Shown here: positions 53,104 through 62,378 of the stretch, one piece after another | Position numbering within the stretch: position 1 is the first letter of the stretch | Layout of the letters: each line of letters starts with the position of its first letter | NCBI RefSeq assembly: GCF_003725995.1 | Contig: NZ_QIBX01000004.1 | Coordinates: forward strand, 1 to 64,000 | Direction: 5' to 3' | Length of the DNA stretch: 64,000 nucleotides | Source: Slackia equolifaciens | GTDB lineage: Bacteria > Actinomycetota > Coriobacteriia > Coriobacteriales > Eggerthellaceae | The notes under the pieces: model-generated | Told to the model about the DNA's origin: nothing | Seen by the model: the letters and a program-made list of their open reading frames with translations, nothing else | The model's database searches: none | Program-made: the position numbers and the translations under genes

Positions 53104-53235
53104 ATGACTCGGATGGGGCTATCCCCGACTGCAACGAGCGTGCGCGCCCAGAGCTTGGGTTCGACAAATCAGCCGTTAGGGGGCCTTCCGAAGAGCGCGC
53201 CGCCTCTTGACCGCCGGCGCATGATGCCCTTATAA
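53104..53235 (+). CDS. Possible 43-residue small protein
   Basis: A short ORF begins at ATG 53104 with a strong AGGAGG site at 53091-53096 and ends at 53235, directly after the LuxR gene. The product (MTRMGLSPTATSVRAQSLGS at its start) has no recognisable feature. Its end overlaps a good promoter, so it could also be chance. Confidence 0.3.
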   Translation: MTRMGLSPTATSVRAQSLGSTNQPLGGLPKSAPPLDRRRMMPL

Positions 53236-53236
53236 T
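53207..53236 (+). promoter_or_regulatory. Strong sigma-70-type promoter
   Basis: TTGACC (53207-53212) and TATAAT (53231-53236) are 18 bases apart. Transcription would start near 53243, about 80 bases before a terminator and 257 bases before the EamA gene. Confidence 0.7.
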
Positions 53237-53289
53237 GCACGCCGTCTAAAACACCGCGTGGACTTTTCCGGGCATTCCGTCATCTTTTC

Positions 53290-53327
53290 GCCACGCATCC
53301 GAGCAATCGGGTGCGTGGCTTTTTTAT
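53290..53327 (+). terminator. Intrinsic terminator in the leader of the EamA gene
   Basis: GCCACGCA (53290-53297) and TGCGTGGC (53312-53319) flank the loop and are followed by TTTTTTATT. With the promoter at 53207 it would produce a transcript of roughly 80 bases, so this may be an attenuator, riboswitch expression platform or small RNA. The remaining 53328-53499 has no gene that I can see. Confidence 0.75.
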
Positions 53328-53499
53328 TGCCCTGGCGCCACGGCCTGCGGCACGGAGCGCGCTCGCGGGCCTCCGGACGCAGCACGGGGCGCTGCTTGCT
53401 AGAGGCACGGCTCCTTGCAACGCCAATGCGGAATGCGCTAGATGTAGCAAGATGCACCCAAAAAGTACGCTACGCGTCGAACGACTTTGAAAGGACGCC

Positions 53500-54489
53500 A
53501 TGGAAAACGCCAGCTCATCCGCCATCGAGGCACGTCCCTCCGCCGGCATGTCGCAGGAGGCAACGCCCCGCGTCGAGAGCACCCGCCAGTCCGGCGCGTC
53601 ACGCCGGGCAATCGCCTCCGCCCAGGTGTTTCTGGCCGGGGCCTGCTACGGCGCGATGGCCACCACGTACAAGCTTGCTTATGCGGCTGGGTTCACATCG
53701 AGCCAGGTCGTCGCCGGGCAGGCGTGGCTCGCGCTCTTATTTTTCGCCATCGCCACCGCCTTGGGTCGAGCGCGCGGCCAGCGGCTTACACGCTTGAGCG
53801 CCATTCAAGCCTTCAAGCTCATGGGGCTGGGCGTTCTCACCTGCACAACGTCCATCCTCTATTGCTATGCCATGAGCGTGCTGCCCGCGCCCGTTGCGCT
53901 CACGCTGCTGTTCCAGTTCACGTGGATCGGCCTGGTCATTCAGGTGATTTCCACGCGTCGTGCGCCGCACGCATGCGAGATGGTGGCGCTGGCCGTCATC
54001 TTGGTGAGCACCGTGTTCGCGAGCGGGCTGTACGGCACGGGCCTCGATTCGCTTGACCCTGCGGGCATCGCATGCGCTCTGGGCGCGGCAGTATCATGCG
54101 CGCTGTTCGTGACGTTTTCGGGAAAAGTGCAGGTGACGTGCTCCTCCGCGCAACGCGGGCTCGTGGTTATGACGGGTGCGGCGGCGCTCTCGCTTTTCTC
54201 ATGCCCCGACTTCTTCGCGTCGGGCGCGCTGCTCCAGGGTTTCGCGCCCTACGCCGCCGTTGCTGGGCTCTTTGGCATGTTCTGCCCCGTCATTCTCTTT
54301 GGCCTGGGAGCGCCGCACCTCTCATCGGGCCTTTCCACCATCATGGCATCGGCCGAGCTGCCCATGGGCCTGCTCATCTCCATGATCGTACTGGGCGTAC
54401 CGCTGGGCATCGTGGAGTGGGCCGGCGTTGCCGCCATCCTCGCCGGCGTGGTAATCGCCCAGCTGCCCAACCTTATGCCACGCCACTGA
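53500..54489 (+). CDS. EamA/DMT-superfamily transporter
   Basis: This 329-residue protein has ten or so hydrophobic segments in two EamA repeats, beginning FLAGACYGAMATTYKLAYAA and ending with VEWAGVAAILAGVVIAQLP. Such proteins export amino acids or other metabolites. ATG 53500 follows AAGGA. The leader contains a promoter-terminator pair that could regulate it. Confidence 0.85.
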   Translation: MENASSSAIEARPSAGMSQEATPRVESTRQSGASRRAIASAQVFLAGACYGAMATTYKLAYAAGFTSSQVVAGQAWLALLFFAIATALGRARGQRLTRLSAIQAFKLMGLGVLTCTTSILYCYAMSVLPAPVALTLLFQFTWIGLVIQVISTRRAPHACEMVALAVILVSTVFASGLYGTGLDSLDPAGIACALGAAVSCALFVTFSGKVQVTCSSAQRGLVVMTGAAALSLFSCPDFFASGALLQGFAPYAAVAGLFGMFCPVILFGLGAPHLSSGLSTIMASAELPMGLLISMIVLGVPLGIVEWAGVAAILAGVVIAQLPNLMPRH

Positions 54490-54616
54490 ATAAGTTTCGA
54501 TTCAAATCGAAACTTCGAACGTACGCAAGATATTTTGAGCCATGCATGCAAAAGGCCCCGAACTCATCATGTTCGAGGCCCTAAGCCAAAAGTACCCGAG
54601 AAAAACAGCTCGGCCG

Positions 54617-57600
54617 TTAGCGGCGGGTGCGCCTGAGGGCGATGATCGCCACCACAAGCACTACGGCCGCGACCGCAACCACGCCGATGGCGATGGGCAC
54701 CACGGCACCGGTCAGGTCATTCGTGCGCGAGAACTCGTGCGCCTGGCTGGAATCGGAGCCCGACGCGTTGGCGGTAGAGCCAGAGCCCTGGCCACCGGAA
54801 TCGGACCCCTCATCGGAGCCGCCCTGGCCGCCTTGCGAACCTTCGCCCTCACCGGTTTGGCCGCCGCCCTGGCCGGGGTTGCCGCCAGGCGTATCGGGCT
54901 CCTCGTATGGCTTCACGTCCACGCTCGCCTCGACCACAAGGATGCCGGCTTCGTCGCCACCATCCGCCACCGTGGCTCCCGTATCATAGGAGTACATGAA
55001 TCCACGCGCCGCATCGTCCGCATTGGAGAATGTCACGGCATGCGTCGCTTCGTCATACGCGCCCGCACCGGGATAGAGCCCCATCAAGCCATCGGCGATC
55101 GACGAGAGGTCGACCACTACCGATTCGTCCTTCTGCTCCGCGCCCTCGAACACGGGTGTCTGGGGCCGGAGGTCTCCTCCGCCGGCCGCAACCAGCAGGC
55201 ACCCATCAAGATTCATGCCGCCCAAATCAAGCGACTTCAGCTTGTTCCCGTAAGCGATCAAGGATTTAAGCGTTTGCCTGCTGCCCTCGGGAATCACCAG
55301 CTCTGACAGCTGGTTATCGCCCACGCTCAAACTCGTCAGAACGGCAGATTGGGGAATCTCGAGCTGCGTCAGCCCCGTGCCAGACACATAAATCTCAGTA
55401 AGCGGGGCATCACCGGCAAACGTAAGCGACTCCAAATTGCCCGCCCCGTCAACCCATACGCTGCTGAGCGCGTGCTGCGCCGACAGGTCAAGCGACGCCA
55501 GGGCGCCGGCGCCGTCGATCCGCAAATCGCGCAGCGCGGCTTGGCGGGAAAGGTCAAGGGCCTCAAACCCGCCGCCGCCAAGGGTAAGCGACTCAAGCTG
55601 CGTCAGCCCCGAAACGTCGAGCTGGGTAAAACCGCTGCTCAGCAAGCTAAGGGAAAGCGACTTAAGCTGCGTGTTTGACGAAAGGTCAAGCTGGGTGAAG
55701 CCCTCGCCCAAAGCGCTCAGGCTTAGCTCCTCAAGCCCCGCAAGATGCGACACGTCAACGCTATTCAGCAATCCGCAATTGGAAACCACCAGGTCAGCAA
55801 TATCAACGCCCTCACCAAACGCAAGCGACTCGAGCGAACGCAGCTCGGCAACGTCCAAAGACCCAAAGCTCATGGAGCCGGCAAACGACAGGCTTGCCAC
55901 CGACGCCGAAGAGCCCGTCAATGCGTCGTTGTCAAAAATAACCGTGCCCGCCGCAAGCGAAGGCGATTCAACCGTCACGCTTTGCACGCCATCCCTAGCG
56001 CCCACCAAAAGCCCATCAAGGCTCATGGCAGGGAGCTTGAGCAAGGCATCGCCCTGGTCGGAGAGGGTGATTATCACGTTTTTCAGCCCAGTAAGATGCT
56101 CCATGCCGCTTTTCGCATAATCGGCCGCCGGCACGTCGCGGCACCGCAGCATCTGGCACTCCGCAATGGCGTCGGCATCGCCCGCCGAGACCACATGGTT
56201 CGCGTCGTAAGCATCCTCGCGCCCGAGCGCCTGCTGCCAGACGACCGTCGCAAACGAATCCACCGGGAACACATCGCCCATGCGCTGACCCTCAAGAGCG
56301 AACACCGTCCTCACTGAAGCCGCAGGTGCCTCGAGGTTTTCGGCAGCTGCGACAGTCTGCAGGTCACCGAAGCCCATAAGAGGCTCCGACAGCGTTGCAA
56401 CCTGAGCGCCGGCGGGTTTCACCGTGAACAGGCCGTCCGCCATCGCAATCTCCTTGGCCAACACAGCGGCCGGAGCAAGAAGGCTCGGGTCTGCGTCATC
56501 GGGGCGTGCGGCATTCACCCCAAAGGAAGACGACCCTCCCGTCAAATCCACGTTGATAGCTCCGTTCGGCGCGAACACTGCACCGAAGCTCGCCGCGTTT
56601 TGGGCATCCACGACCACCGACGAGCGCCCCTCCACGTTAATGTCGCCCTCCCAGGCATCAACGGCGGAGCTGAACGCGCCCTGAGCGGAAAGCGCCGCGT
56701 CGAAAACGGCAACCGACCCATGCTGGCTGTCCAGCCCGTAATACGCGCGACCTGCAACGTCGTCCGTCGCCGTCAGAGTGACCGCATTGCCGCGACCCTG
56801 CACCGCAATATTGTCATCGCACCTGATGGCAGTGGTAAAAGGCGCATCGTTTGCAGCATCTTCGGCAGAAGAGAGCGCTATCGAGAGGTTTGCCTGGATA
56901 GTCGCGCTTTGGGCGCGCACGACGCTTACGGCCTCCTTGTCCGCAACGGCATGACGCACATACGTTATGGAAAGCGACGAGCCGTCCGGCGGAACAGAGC
57001 CGACGATATCCAGCGCACCGCCCGCATAAATCGCCCCGGCAACCTGCGAGGCATCATCCACCGTAATCGTGCTTGGCTCGCCCTGGATTTGGATGCGCAG
57101 GTTGCCCGCCGTGTAAATGGCGTACTTCGTAGAACCAGCGCCGCCCGCCTGGTCAATGGAGGCGCCGTCAAGCGTAAGCGTGGGCGTGCCGTTCTCATAC
57201 GTCAGCTTCACTCCGTCCTCCTCGAACGGAGCGTCGTGGCGCACACCGCCCACCCAAACGCTGGCGGCCTCGGCGGATTCGGCCACCGTGAATCGAACGG
57301 AAAAGCTGCCCAGCTCCTCAATGCCGCCGCCGGCAGGCTGCAGCACGCCCTGAACGGTGGCTTCGCCATTTTCAAGAGCCACCGTGGCCGCGTTGTTCTC
57401 CCAAGACGATTCGACAAGGCCCATGGCAATGCCCGGGAATGCTGAGAGGTCAACGGTTACCTGCGCATCAAGCGGAGTGCCCGCAGGCAGTTCCACCGTG
57501 AAATCGGTCTGCGTATCCTCTTCGGCCGCCACCGAAACAGAAGAGCCCCCGTTGACCGCATAGGAAAATTCCGTCAAAAACGGCTGAATCCACGCTTCAT

Positions 57601-58306
57601 CGATACGCTGGCCGGAGGCAAGCACGCACTCGCGCCATTCATCGCTGAGAGAGAAGGCGCTGCGATACAAAACCGACAAATCAGAACCGGTACCGTTTTC
57701 CACGACAGCATTCACGCCCCGCTCAAGGCAGGTGCCAAGTCGGAACGCATTGCATACACGCCCATCCGGCAGCGATACCTGCGTTCCTGCAGAGCCGCCA
57801 TCCGTAACCGTGAACGACAAACCCGAAGTCACCTTAAGAGGAAGATCGACGTAGAGCGCAAACGTTGCGGCCTCGGGCAACGAGGCAAACGCATCCGCAT
57901 ACAAGGCGAAGGCGCTGGCATCCGCCACAAGCTCGCCGTCGAATCCGTCGAACGCGTCGGGGTTTACGCCCACGACGCCGAAAAGGTAGTACTGATTCCC
58001 GATCGGGGCGCTCACCTCGGTGCCCAGATGGTATTCGCCCGTGTCTTGAGGCGGCCCCGCCAACTCGGGAACATAGCCCGCAACCTGGGCCTGATAGATG
58101 TGCGCCTCATCATCCTGCGTCACTATCTCATACACGAGGCCTTCCGCCTCAAACGTATCGCCCACAGCAGCGTATGCGGCCCGCGGAGCAAGCGCCATCA
58201 GGCACGCGACAAACGCAAGCGCTGCAGCCATGGCCATTCCAAAACGCACGCAAGGCCTTGCAAGCCCGACGCTGCGCCCATCCATTCCCTGCGTTATCGT
58301 GGTCAT
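54617..58306 (-). CDS. Large secreted LRR surface protein with C-terminal membrane anchor
   Basis: This 1229-residue protein has a signal peptide ending near APRAAYA. It has a long region of beta-rich repeats, then leucine-rich repeats over about residues 860-1060 (LDLSSNTQLKSLSLSLL, VSGLTQLESLTLGG). A Gly/Ser/Glu-rich spacer is followed by a final membrane helix ending RRTRR. The region before the helix reads EFSRTNDLTG rather than LPxTG, so it is either a membrane-anchored protein or uses an unusual sorting signal. An adhesin-like role is inferred. Confidence 0.82.
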   Translation of the reverse strand: MTTITQGMDGRSVGLARPCVRFGMAMAAALAFVACLMALAPRAAYAAVGDTFEAEGLVYEIVTQDDEAHIYQAQVAGYVPELAGPPQDTGEYHLGTEVSAPIGNQYYLFGVVGVNPDAFDGFDGELVADASAFALYADAFASLPEAATFALYVDLPLKVTSGLSFTVTDGGSAGTQVSLPDGRVCNAFRLGTCLERGVNAVVENGTGSDLSVLYRSAFSLSDEWRECVLASGQRIDEAWIQPFLTEFSYAVNGGSSVSVAAEEDTQTDFTVELPAGTPLDAQVTVDLSAFPGIAMGLVESSWENNAATVALENGEATVQGVLQPAGGGIEELGSFSVRFTVAESAEAASVWVGGVRHDAPFEEDGVKLTYENGTPTLTLDGASIDQAGGAGSTKYAIYTAGNLRIQIQGEPSTITVDDASQVAGAIYAGGALDIVGSVPPDGSSLSITYVRHAVADKEAVSVVRAQSATIQANLSIALSSAEDAANDAPFTTAIRCDDNIAVQGRGNAVTLTATDDVAGRAYYGLDSQHGSVAVFDAALSAQGAFSSAVDAWEGDINVEGRSSVVVDAQNAASFGAVFAPNGAINVDLTGGSSSFGVNAARPDDADPSLLAPAAVLAKEIAMADGLFTVKPAGAQVATLSEPLMGFGDLQTVAAAENLEAPAASVRTVFALEGQRMGDVFPVDSFATVVWQQALGREDAYDANHVVSAGDADAIAECQMLRCRDVPAADYAKSGMEHLTGLKNVIITLSDQGDALLKLPAMSLDGLLVGARDGVQSVTVESPSLAAGTVIFDNDALTGSSASVASLSFAGSMSFGSLDVAELRSLESLAFGEGVDIADLVVSNCGLLNSVDVSHLAGLEELSLSALGEGFTQLDLSSNTQLKSLSLSLLSSGFTQLDVSGLTQLESLTLGGGGFEALDLSRQAALRDLRIDGAGALASLDLSAQHALSSVWVDGAGNLESLTFAGDAPLTEIYVSGTGLTQLEIPQSAVLTSLSVGDNQLSELVIPEGSRQTLKSLIAYGNKLKSLDLGGMNLDGCLLVAAGGGDLRPQTPVFEGAEQKDESVVVDLSSIADGLMGLYPGAGAYDEATHAVTFSNADDAARGFMYSYDTGATVADGGDEAGILVVEASVDVKPYEEPDTPGGNPGQGGGQTGEGEGSQGGQGGSDEGSDSGGQGSGSTANASGSDSSQAHEFSRTNDLTGAVVPIAIGVVAVAAVVLVVAIIALRRTRR

Positions 58307-58350
58307 GATTCTCCTATCAAAGCTTTGGTCGCATTGCGCGAAACAGAAAA

Positions 58351-58379
58351 GGCCCCGTCGCTTTTACGCGACATGGGCC
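58351..58379 (-). terminator. Terminator of purE
   Basis: GGCCCCGTCGC and GCGACATGGGCC pair with one bulge. On the minus strand the stem is followed by TTTTC. A perfect 17-base tandem duplication (GATATCGGACCGGAGCC) lies next to it at 58394-58427. Confidence 0.65.
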
Positions 58380-58393
58380 AGAAAATAGCGTGC

Positions 58394-58427
58394 GATATCG
58401 GACCGGAGCCGATATCGGACCGGAGCC
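58394..58427. repeat. 17-bp perfect tandem repeat
   Basis: Two adjacent copies of GATATCGGACCGGAGCC lie downstream of purE. Confidence 0.85.
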
Positions 58428-58593
58428 CCGGCATCACAGCCGGATGCTGCGTCGAAGACCCGACAACACGACATGCGTCGGGCCAAAGCCGCTGGCATCG
58501 CAGCACGACGTTGGACCGATTCCTCAAACGCCCAGGCGCTCATCAGCTCACGCCCTCGGCGGGATGGCCCGACCTCCCAAACGCCCGCGTGCG

Positions 58594-59061
58594 CTATTCG
58601 GCCATCTTGGCCTTGAAGTCCTTGATCTTCTGGCGAGCGCCTTCGCAACCGGTTCCCATCATCTGCACGGCCAGGATGGCGGCGTTTTTGGCCCCGTTGA
58701 TGGCCACGCATGCCACGGGCACGCCGGAAGGCATCTGCACCATGGAGAGCAGGGAATCGAGACCTCCCAGATCGGAGGTCTTCATGGGCACGGTGATAAC
58801 CGGCAGCGGGGTGTAGGCCGCAACTACGCCGCCCAGATGCGCAGCCTTGCCGGCGGCGGCGATGATCACGCGCAGGCCGCGCTCTTCGGCGCTTTCGGCC
58901 CAAGCGTGTACCTCGAGCGGCTTGCGGTGGGCGGATGCCACCTTGACCTCGTACGGCACACCGAACTCATCCAGCTGCTTCATGCAGGGCTCCATGGCGG
59001 GCATATCGCTCTCGCTGCCCATGATGATGCCAATGACCGGGGTTTTCTCTTCGCAGCCCAT
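58594..59061 (-). CDS. purE: N5-carboxyaminoimidazole ribonucleotide mutase
   Basis: This 155-residue protein contains IGIIMGSESDMPAMEPC, ASAHRKP and AAAGKAAHLGGVVAAYT, the class I PurE motifs. It carries out a step of purine synthesis, N5-CAIR to CAIR. purK is not next to it in this window. Confidence 0.95.
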   Translation of the reverse strand: MGCEEKTPVIGIIMGSESDMPAMEPCMKQLDEFGVPYEVKVASAHRKPLEVHAWAESAEERGLRVIIAAAGKAAHLGGVVAAYTPLPVITVPMKTSDLGGLDSLLSMVQMPSGVPVACVAINGAKNAAILAVQMMGTGCEGARQKIKDFKAKMAE

Positions 59062-59793
59062 GGTTGCTCTCCTTACCGCCGCATGCGCGGCGCTCGCGTT
59101 TTAAGTCGGGGAAAGTATACGCTAACACGCCCCGCCTAACGCGACGGCACCTCTCGACACGACAAAAGCACGCATCGCGACTTGGTGGAAAGCTCACGTT
59201 TAGAATGATTCCCGGATTTCCCTGCTGAAAAAGTCGCGTTTAGCGCGATTTCCGGACTCCTCTGCTGAAAATGTTGCGTTTAGCGCGAACAACAAGCCGC
59301 GCCAAAAGGGGGCGGCGGAAGCCTTGCGCACGTTTCCCCAGGTCACAGCTTTTGGCACACTCCATTTCGCCCATTCTGCACCTAATCGGTCGTTCTAAAC
59401 GCGAGTTTTTCAGCAGCAATGTGCCCAAATCGCGCTAAACGCGAGTTTTTCAACATCAATAGAAAGCGCGGAAGGGCTGGGCTGGGCTGGGCTGGGCTGG
59501 CCGACCCGCTCCGCCCCCGCGGCACCAAATCACTCTAAAGCTGGCTTCTACCAGCAAAGTTGGTTGGGTCCTTTGACGCACCTCGCTAGCGAGCGCCCTA
59601 TCGGCCCGCGCCTTCCGGCGTGCGCTTTGCCCGGTTGCGCTCCGCCGTATCCGCGCTCTGCCATATCCGCGCTCCGCCATATCCGCGCCCCCGCCAGTCC
59701 GCGCCATCAAACGCCTCAACAAAAACTAGCGCACGCCAAGCGCCGCAGCCACCTGACAGCACGCTGGCGGACAGAGCTTGATGCGGCAGCTCC
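59062..59793. other. Repeat-rich intergenic region of about 730 bases
   Basis: No gene is recognised. It contains iterated degenerate units of about 40 bases with a GCGTTTAGCGCGA core in both orientations, a GGCTG run at 59474-59499, and a tandem CCATATCCGCGC-type repeat at about 59641-59692. It separates purE from the DUF2207 gene. Confidence 0.6.
59193..59563. repeat. Iterated 40-bp degenerate motif in both orientations
   Basis: Forward units lie at 59193-59233, 59234-59273 and 59274-59290 (core GCGTTTAGCGCGA then CTGCTGAAAA). Reverse units lie at 59387-59424, 59425-59460 and a diverged one at 59525-59563 (core CGCTAAACGCGAGTTTTTCA). The units share enough bases to be copies, not chance. 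Confidence 0.65.
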
Positions 59794-61821
59794 CTAGCGC
59801 GCGCCACCGCCTCCGCCGCCGAATCCGCCGCCGGAAAACCCGCCGCCACCGGAGAACCCGCCGCCGAATCCGCCGCCGCTGCTGAACCCGCCGCTCGCAG
59901 AGCTCAGGGCCGCGCTCGCTACCGACATCGTGTTGGATTGCATGGTAGAGAACATATCCGCCGGGCTCGCAATGGTCGAAGCGGCATTCATGCCATAGTA
60001 GTGCGGCATGTACCAGTAATACATGGGGGCAAAGCCGGGGTCGTCAATTATTTCGGGCATGCGCGTCTGCAACGCCTTGATGGCCTCTTCCGCCACGCCA
60101 AAAATGTAGGCATACACCATCATGTCGCCCCACACCTTCACGTCGGTGGGAAGACGCTCGTCGAGCGCGCTGAAGTCCTTCAGCCAATTTCGCAGAGCCT
60201 CGCACTTGGCATACAGCTCCACCGCCTGCGTGCTGCGGCGGCTCATGAAGCGCCCGATGACAAACAGCACCACCGACGCAGGTCCCAGCGCAATCAGGGG
60301 AATGAAGTTGGAGAACATGAAGATGCCCACCAGGCCCGCAATGATGCCGAGAATTCCCAGCGAGGTCATGAGCGCCTGATAGTGGTTTCCCTTTGCCTCG
60401 AAGAAGTTGTAACGGTTGGTCTCGGCGCTGAGGATGCCCTGCCATTCGTTCATGGAGGCCACAAACGCCTCGGGGTTGTCCTGCCCGTATTGACTGATCG
60501 TGCCGAACCACAGCGAATCGGTGCCTTTGCCCGCCTTCTCGAACAGCACGTCTATCGCCTCTTCGTCGATGGGGCTTCCGGCCACCTTTTCTTGCCACCC
60601 GGGCAAGCGCGTGATGTAGTAATCTTGCACGGTTTTCTGGCCGCGGCCATCGGGCACCTGGTACTGGCCTGCATCTATGCGCAGCACGCCGCGATGCGAC
60701 AGATGCATAAGCGTGGCAGTGAAATCGTCCTGGCTCTGAGCATCCCAGCGCCACAGGCGAGCGATCACCGCGGGATGAATGCTCGGATCGGGCACATCGC
60801 GCCAGTACTGTTCTTGGAACACAGGCTTGTGCTCCTTGCCGTGGCGGAAGAACATCCACAGCGCCCACACAATGCTGCCGATGGAGATGACCAGGCATAC
60901 CACGATAAACGCGAGCGCACGCAAACGCTCCGCATTGGCCTGGTTGGCCAAGCGCGATTCCTCTTCGAGCACCGAATCGAGGCGATCGCCCGTATGGCGA
61001 ACGGGCGACGTGGAGTCGACCCCGCTCACCCACTCCGCGGGAAACGTCGTGCGGACCTCCGCGTAGCCGCCGGCGGAAACCCGGGGGACGGCGAGCGCGA
61101 TGGTGGCATCATCCTGGATGTCCACCGTGCCATCGAGCGGGCCGTGCGCCCACGCGCGCACCGTCTCATCGCCCGACCCGAGACTGGTGCCGCTGGGCGC
61201 GGGCAGATGAACCGTCGCGGTTACATGACTGCTATCGACCGCCCAGCCATGCCCTATGAATTGCCAGTACAGCTCGGCAACATCGTCATAAACCTGCACG
61301 AAGTTCGAGATGGTGTAGGAGATGGTTATGACCGAGGTAGCGTCCTCCGCATCAAAGAACACATACAGCGTGCCGCGCGCCTCATCAAACGAATAGGATG
61401 TGGTTCCGGGGCCGCCCGCATCGCGCCATTCGAGCTCAAATGGCACCTCGGACAAGCTTTCGTTTGCCGCCGGGGCGGAATCCACGCCAGAGCCCGACGC
61501 CTGGGGCTCGGTCATCGACACGCCGTCGATGGTCACCTCGGATGCGTCAGAAGGCAAGTTCTGACCGAGCTCCCACCACACCGCCGTAAAGGCGCCGTCG
61601 AACGTGAACTCGCGCGACTCGGTGACCGAAAGAGAGCCGTCTTTATTCACCGTGGCATCGATAGTCACGTTGGGGCAAGTGTACTCTTTGGCATAGGCCG
61701 ACGCGTGCGGCGCGAAAAAGCTCATTGCCATGACGGCCACGAACAATCCCAAAAGAAGCGCCGCTACGCGCAGCGTGCGGCGTTTGGATGAATCGCAGAA
61801 GTATGTGACGCTGGGCTTCAT
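59794..61821 (-). CDS. DUF2207-type membrane protein with glycine-rich tail
   Basis: This 675-residue protein has an N-terminal signal or membrane segment (LRVAALLLGLFVAVMAMSFF), an extracellular beta-rich DUF2207-like domain (VNKDGSLSVTESREFTFDG), a membrane helix near residue 315, two more near residue 490 and a C-terminal GGGFGGGFSGGGG tail. The role of this family is unknown. ATG 61821 is preferred; the longer frame runs through the tRNA gene. Confidence 0.82.
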   Translation of the reverse strand: MKPSVTYFCDSSKRRTLRVAALLLGLFVAVMAMSFFAPHASAYAKEYTCPNVTIDATVNKDGSLSVTESREFTFDGAFTAVWWELGQNLPSDASEVTIDGVSMTEPQASGSGVDSAPAANESLSEVPFELEWRDAGGPGTTSYSFDEARGTLYVFFDAEDATSVITISYTISNFVQVYDDVAELYWQFIGHGWAVDSSHVTATVHLPAPSGTSLGSGDETVRAWAHGPLDGTVDIQDDATIALAVPRVSAGGYAEVRTTFPAEWVSGVDSTSPVRHTGDRLDSVLEEESRLANQANAERLRALAFIVVCLVISIGSIVWALWMFFRHGKEHKPVFQEQYWRDVPDPSIHPAVIARLWRWDAQSQDDFTATLMHLSHRGVLRIDAGQYQVPDGRGQKTVQDYYITRLPGWQEKVAGSPIDEEAIDVLFEKAGKGTDSLWFGTISQYGQDNPEAFVASMNEWQGILSAETNRYNFFEAKGNHYQALMTSLGILGIIAGLVGIFMFSNFIPLIALGPASVVLFVIGRFMSRRSTQAVELYAKCEALRNWLKDFSALDERLPTDVKVWGDMMVYAYIFGVAEEAIKALQTRMPEIIDDPGFAPMYYWYMPHYYGMNAASTIASPADMFSTMQSNTMSVASAALSSASGGFSSGGGFGGGFSGGGGFSGGGFGGGGGGAR

Positions 61822-61901
61822 TGAGCCTCCTATGTTCAATCTGTAGTGCGGCCTTGCATTTCGCACGCAATAACGATACCATGCTTCGCGCACCTTTTTG
61901 C

Positions 61902-61992
61902 GGAGAGCTGACCGAGAGGCCGAAGGTGCTCGCCTGCTAAGCGAGTATACGCCAAAAGCGTATCTGGGGTTCGAATCCCCAGCTCTCCGCCA
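61902..61992 (+). tRNA. tRNA-Ser (anticodon GCT)
   Basis: The acceptor arms GGAGAGC and GCTCTCC pair. The anticodon loop reads CTGCTAA, giving GCT. A long variable arm (TATACGCCAAAAGCGTAT) is typical of tRNA-Ser. The T-arm is GGGGTTCGAATCCCC and CCA is encoded at 61990-61992. Confidence 0.95.
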
Positions 61993-62040
61993 GAGAATGT
62001 ATTGCGGGTCCGGAGCTTTCCGGACCCGTTTTTTATTGCG
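61973..62040 (+). repeat. tRNA-Ser 3' end and terminator, original copy
   Basis: These 68 bases include the tRNA 3' end and a terminator (CGGGTCCGG/CCGGACCCG at 62005-62028, followed by TTTTTTATT). They match 62163-62230 in 64 positions by my count. Confidence 0.85.
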
Positions 62041-62162
62041 CACTACAGGGATTCGAACCGATGAGGTGGATTCGCGTAAAGAAAACTGCCCGGTGGGCAG
62101 TTTTTAGCGAATCGCCCGAGGGCTTTAGCCCGAGGGGCTGAGCGTTCGCAAAGCGAACGCGG

Positions 62163-62230
62163 GAATCCCCAGCTCTCCGCCAGAGAATGTATTACGGGTC
62201 CGAAGCCTTCCGGGCCCGTTTTTTATTGCG
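62163..62230 (+). repeat. Duplicated tRNA-Ser 3' end and terminator
   Basis: This is the second copy, exactly 190 bases downstream of the first. It starts inside the T-arm and ends after the terminator. The 122 bases between the copies hold only hairpins, including AAAACTGCCC/GGGCAGTTTT and GCGTTCGC/GCGAACGC, and no ORF. It resembles an integration-site scar. Confidence 0.8.
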
Positions 62231-62378
62231 CCAGCTTTTCAACCAGCGCTTCCGTGCCCAAAGCGCCAAGGCGGTACGCAGGGCATCCTGCAGCTCCACC
62301 CGAAAGACTTCGCCCTCCAAACAATGGACCACGACGGTACTGGCTCAGACCCAGAGAGCCCACGTTGATACGAGCAAA

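Noticed and set aside
59641-59692. CRISPR-like array
   Set aside because: The repeated units are short, adjacent and without unique spacers, so this is a simple tandem repeat.
61822-62043. Upstream extension of the DUF2207 protein
   Set aside because: The frame runs antisense through tRNA-Ser; the real start has a signal peptide at 61821.
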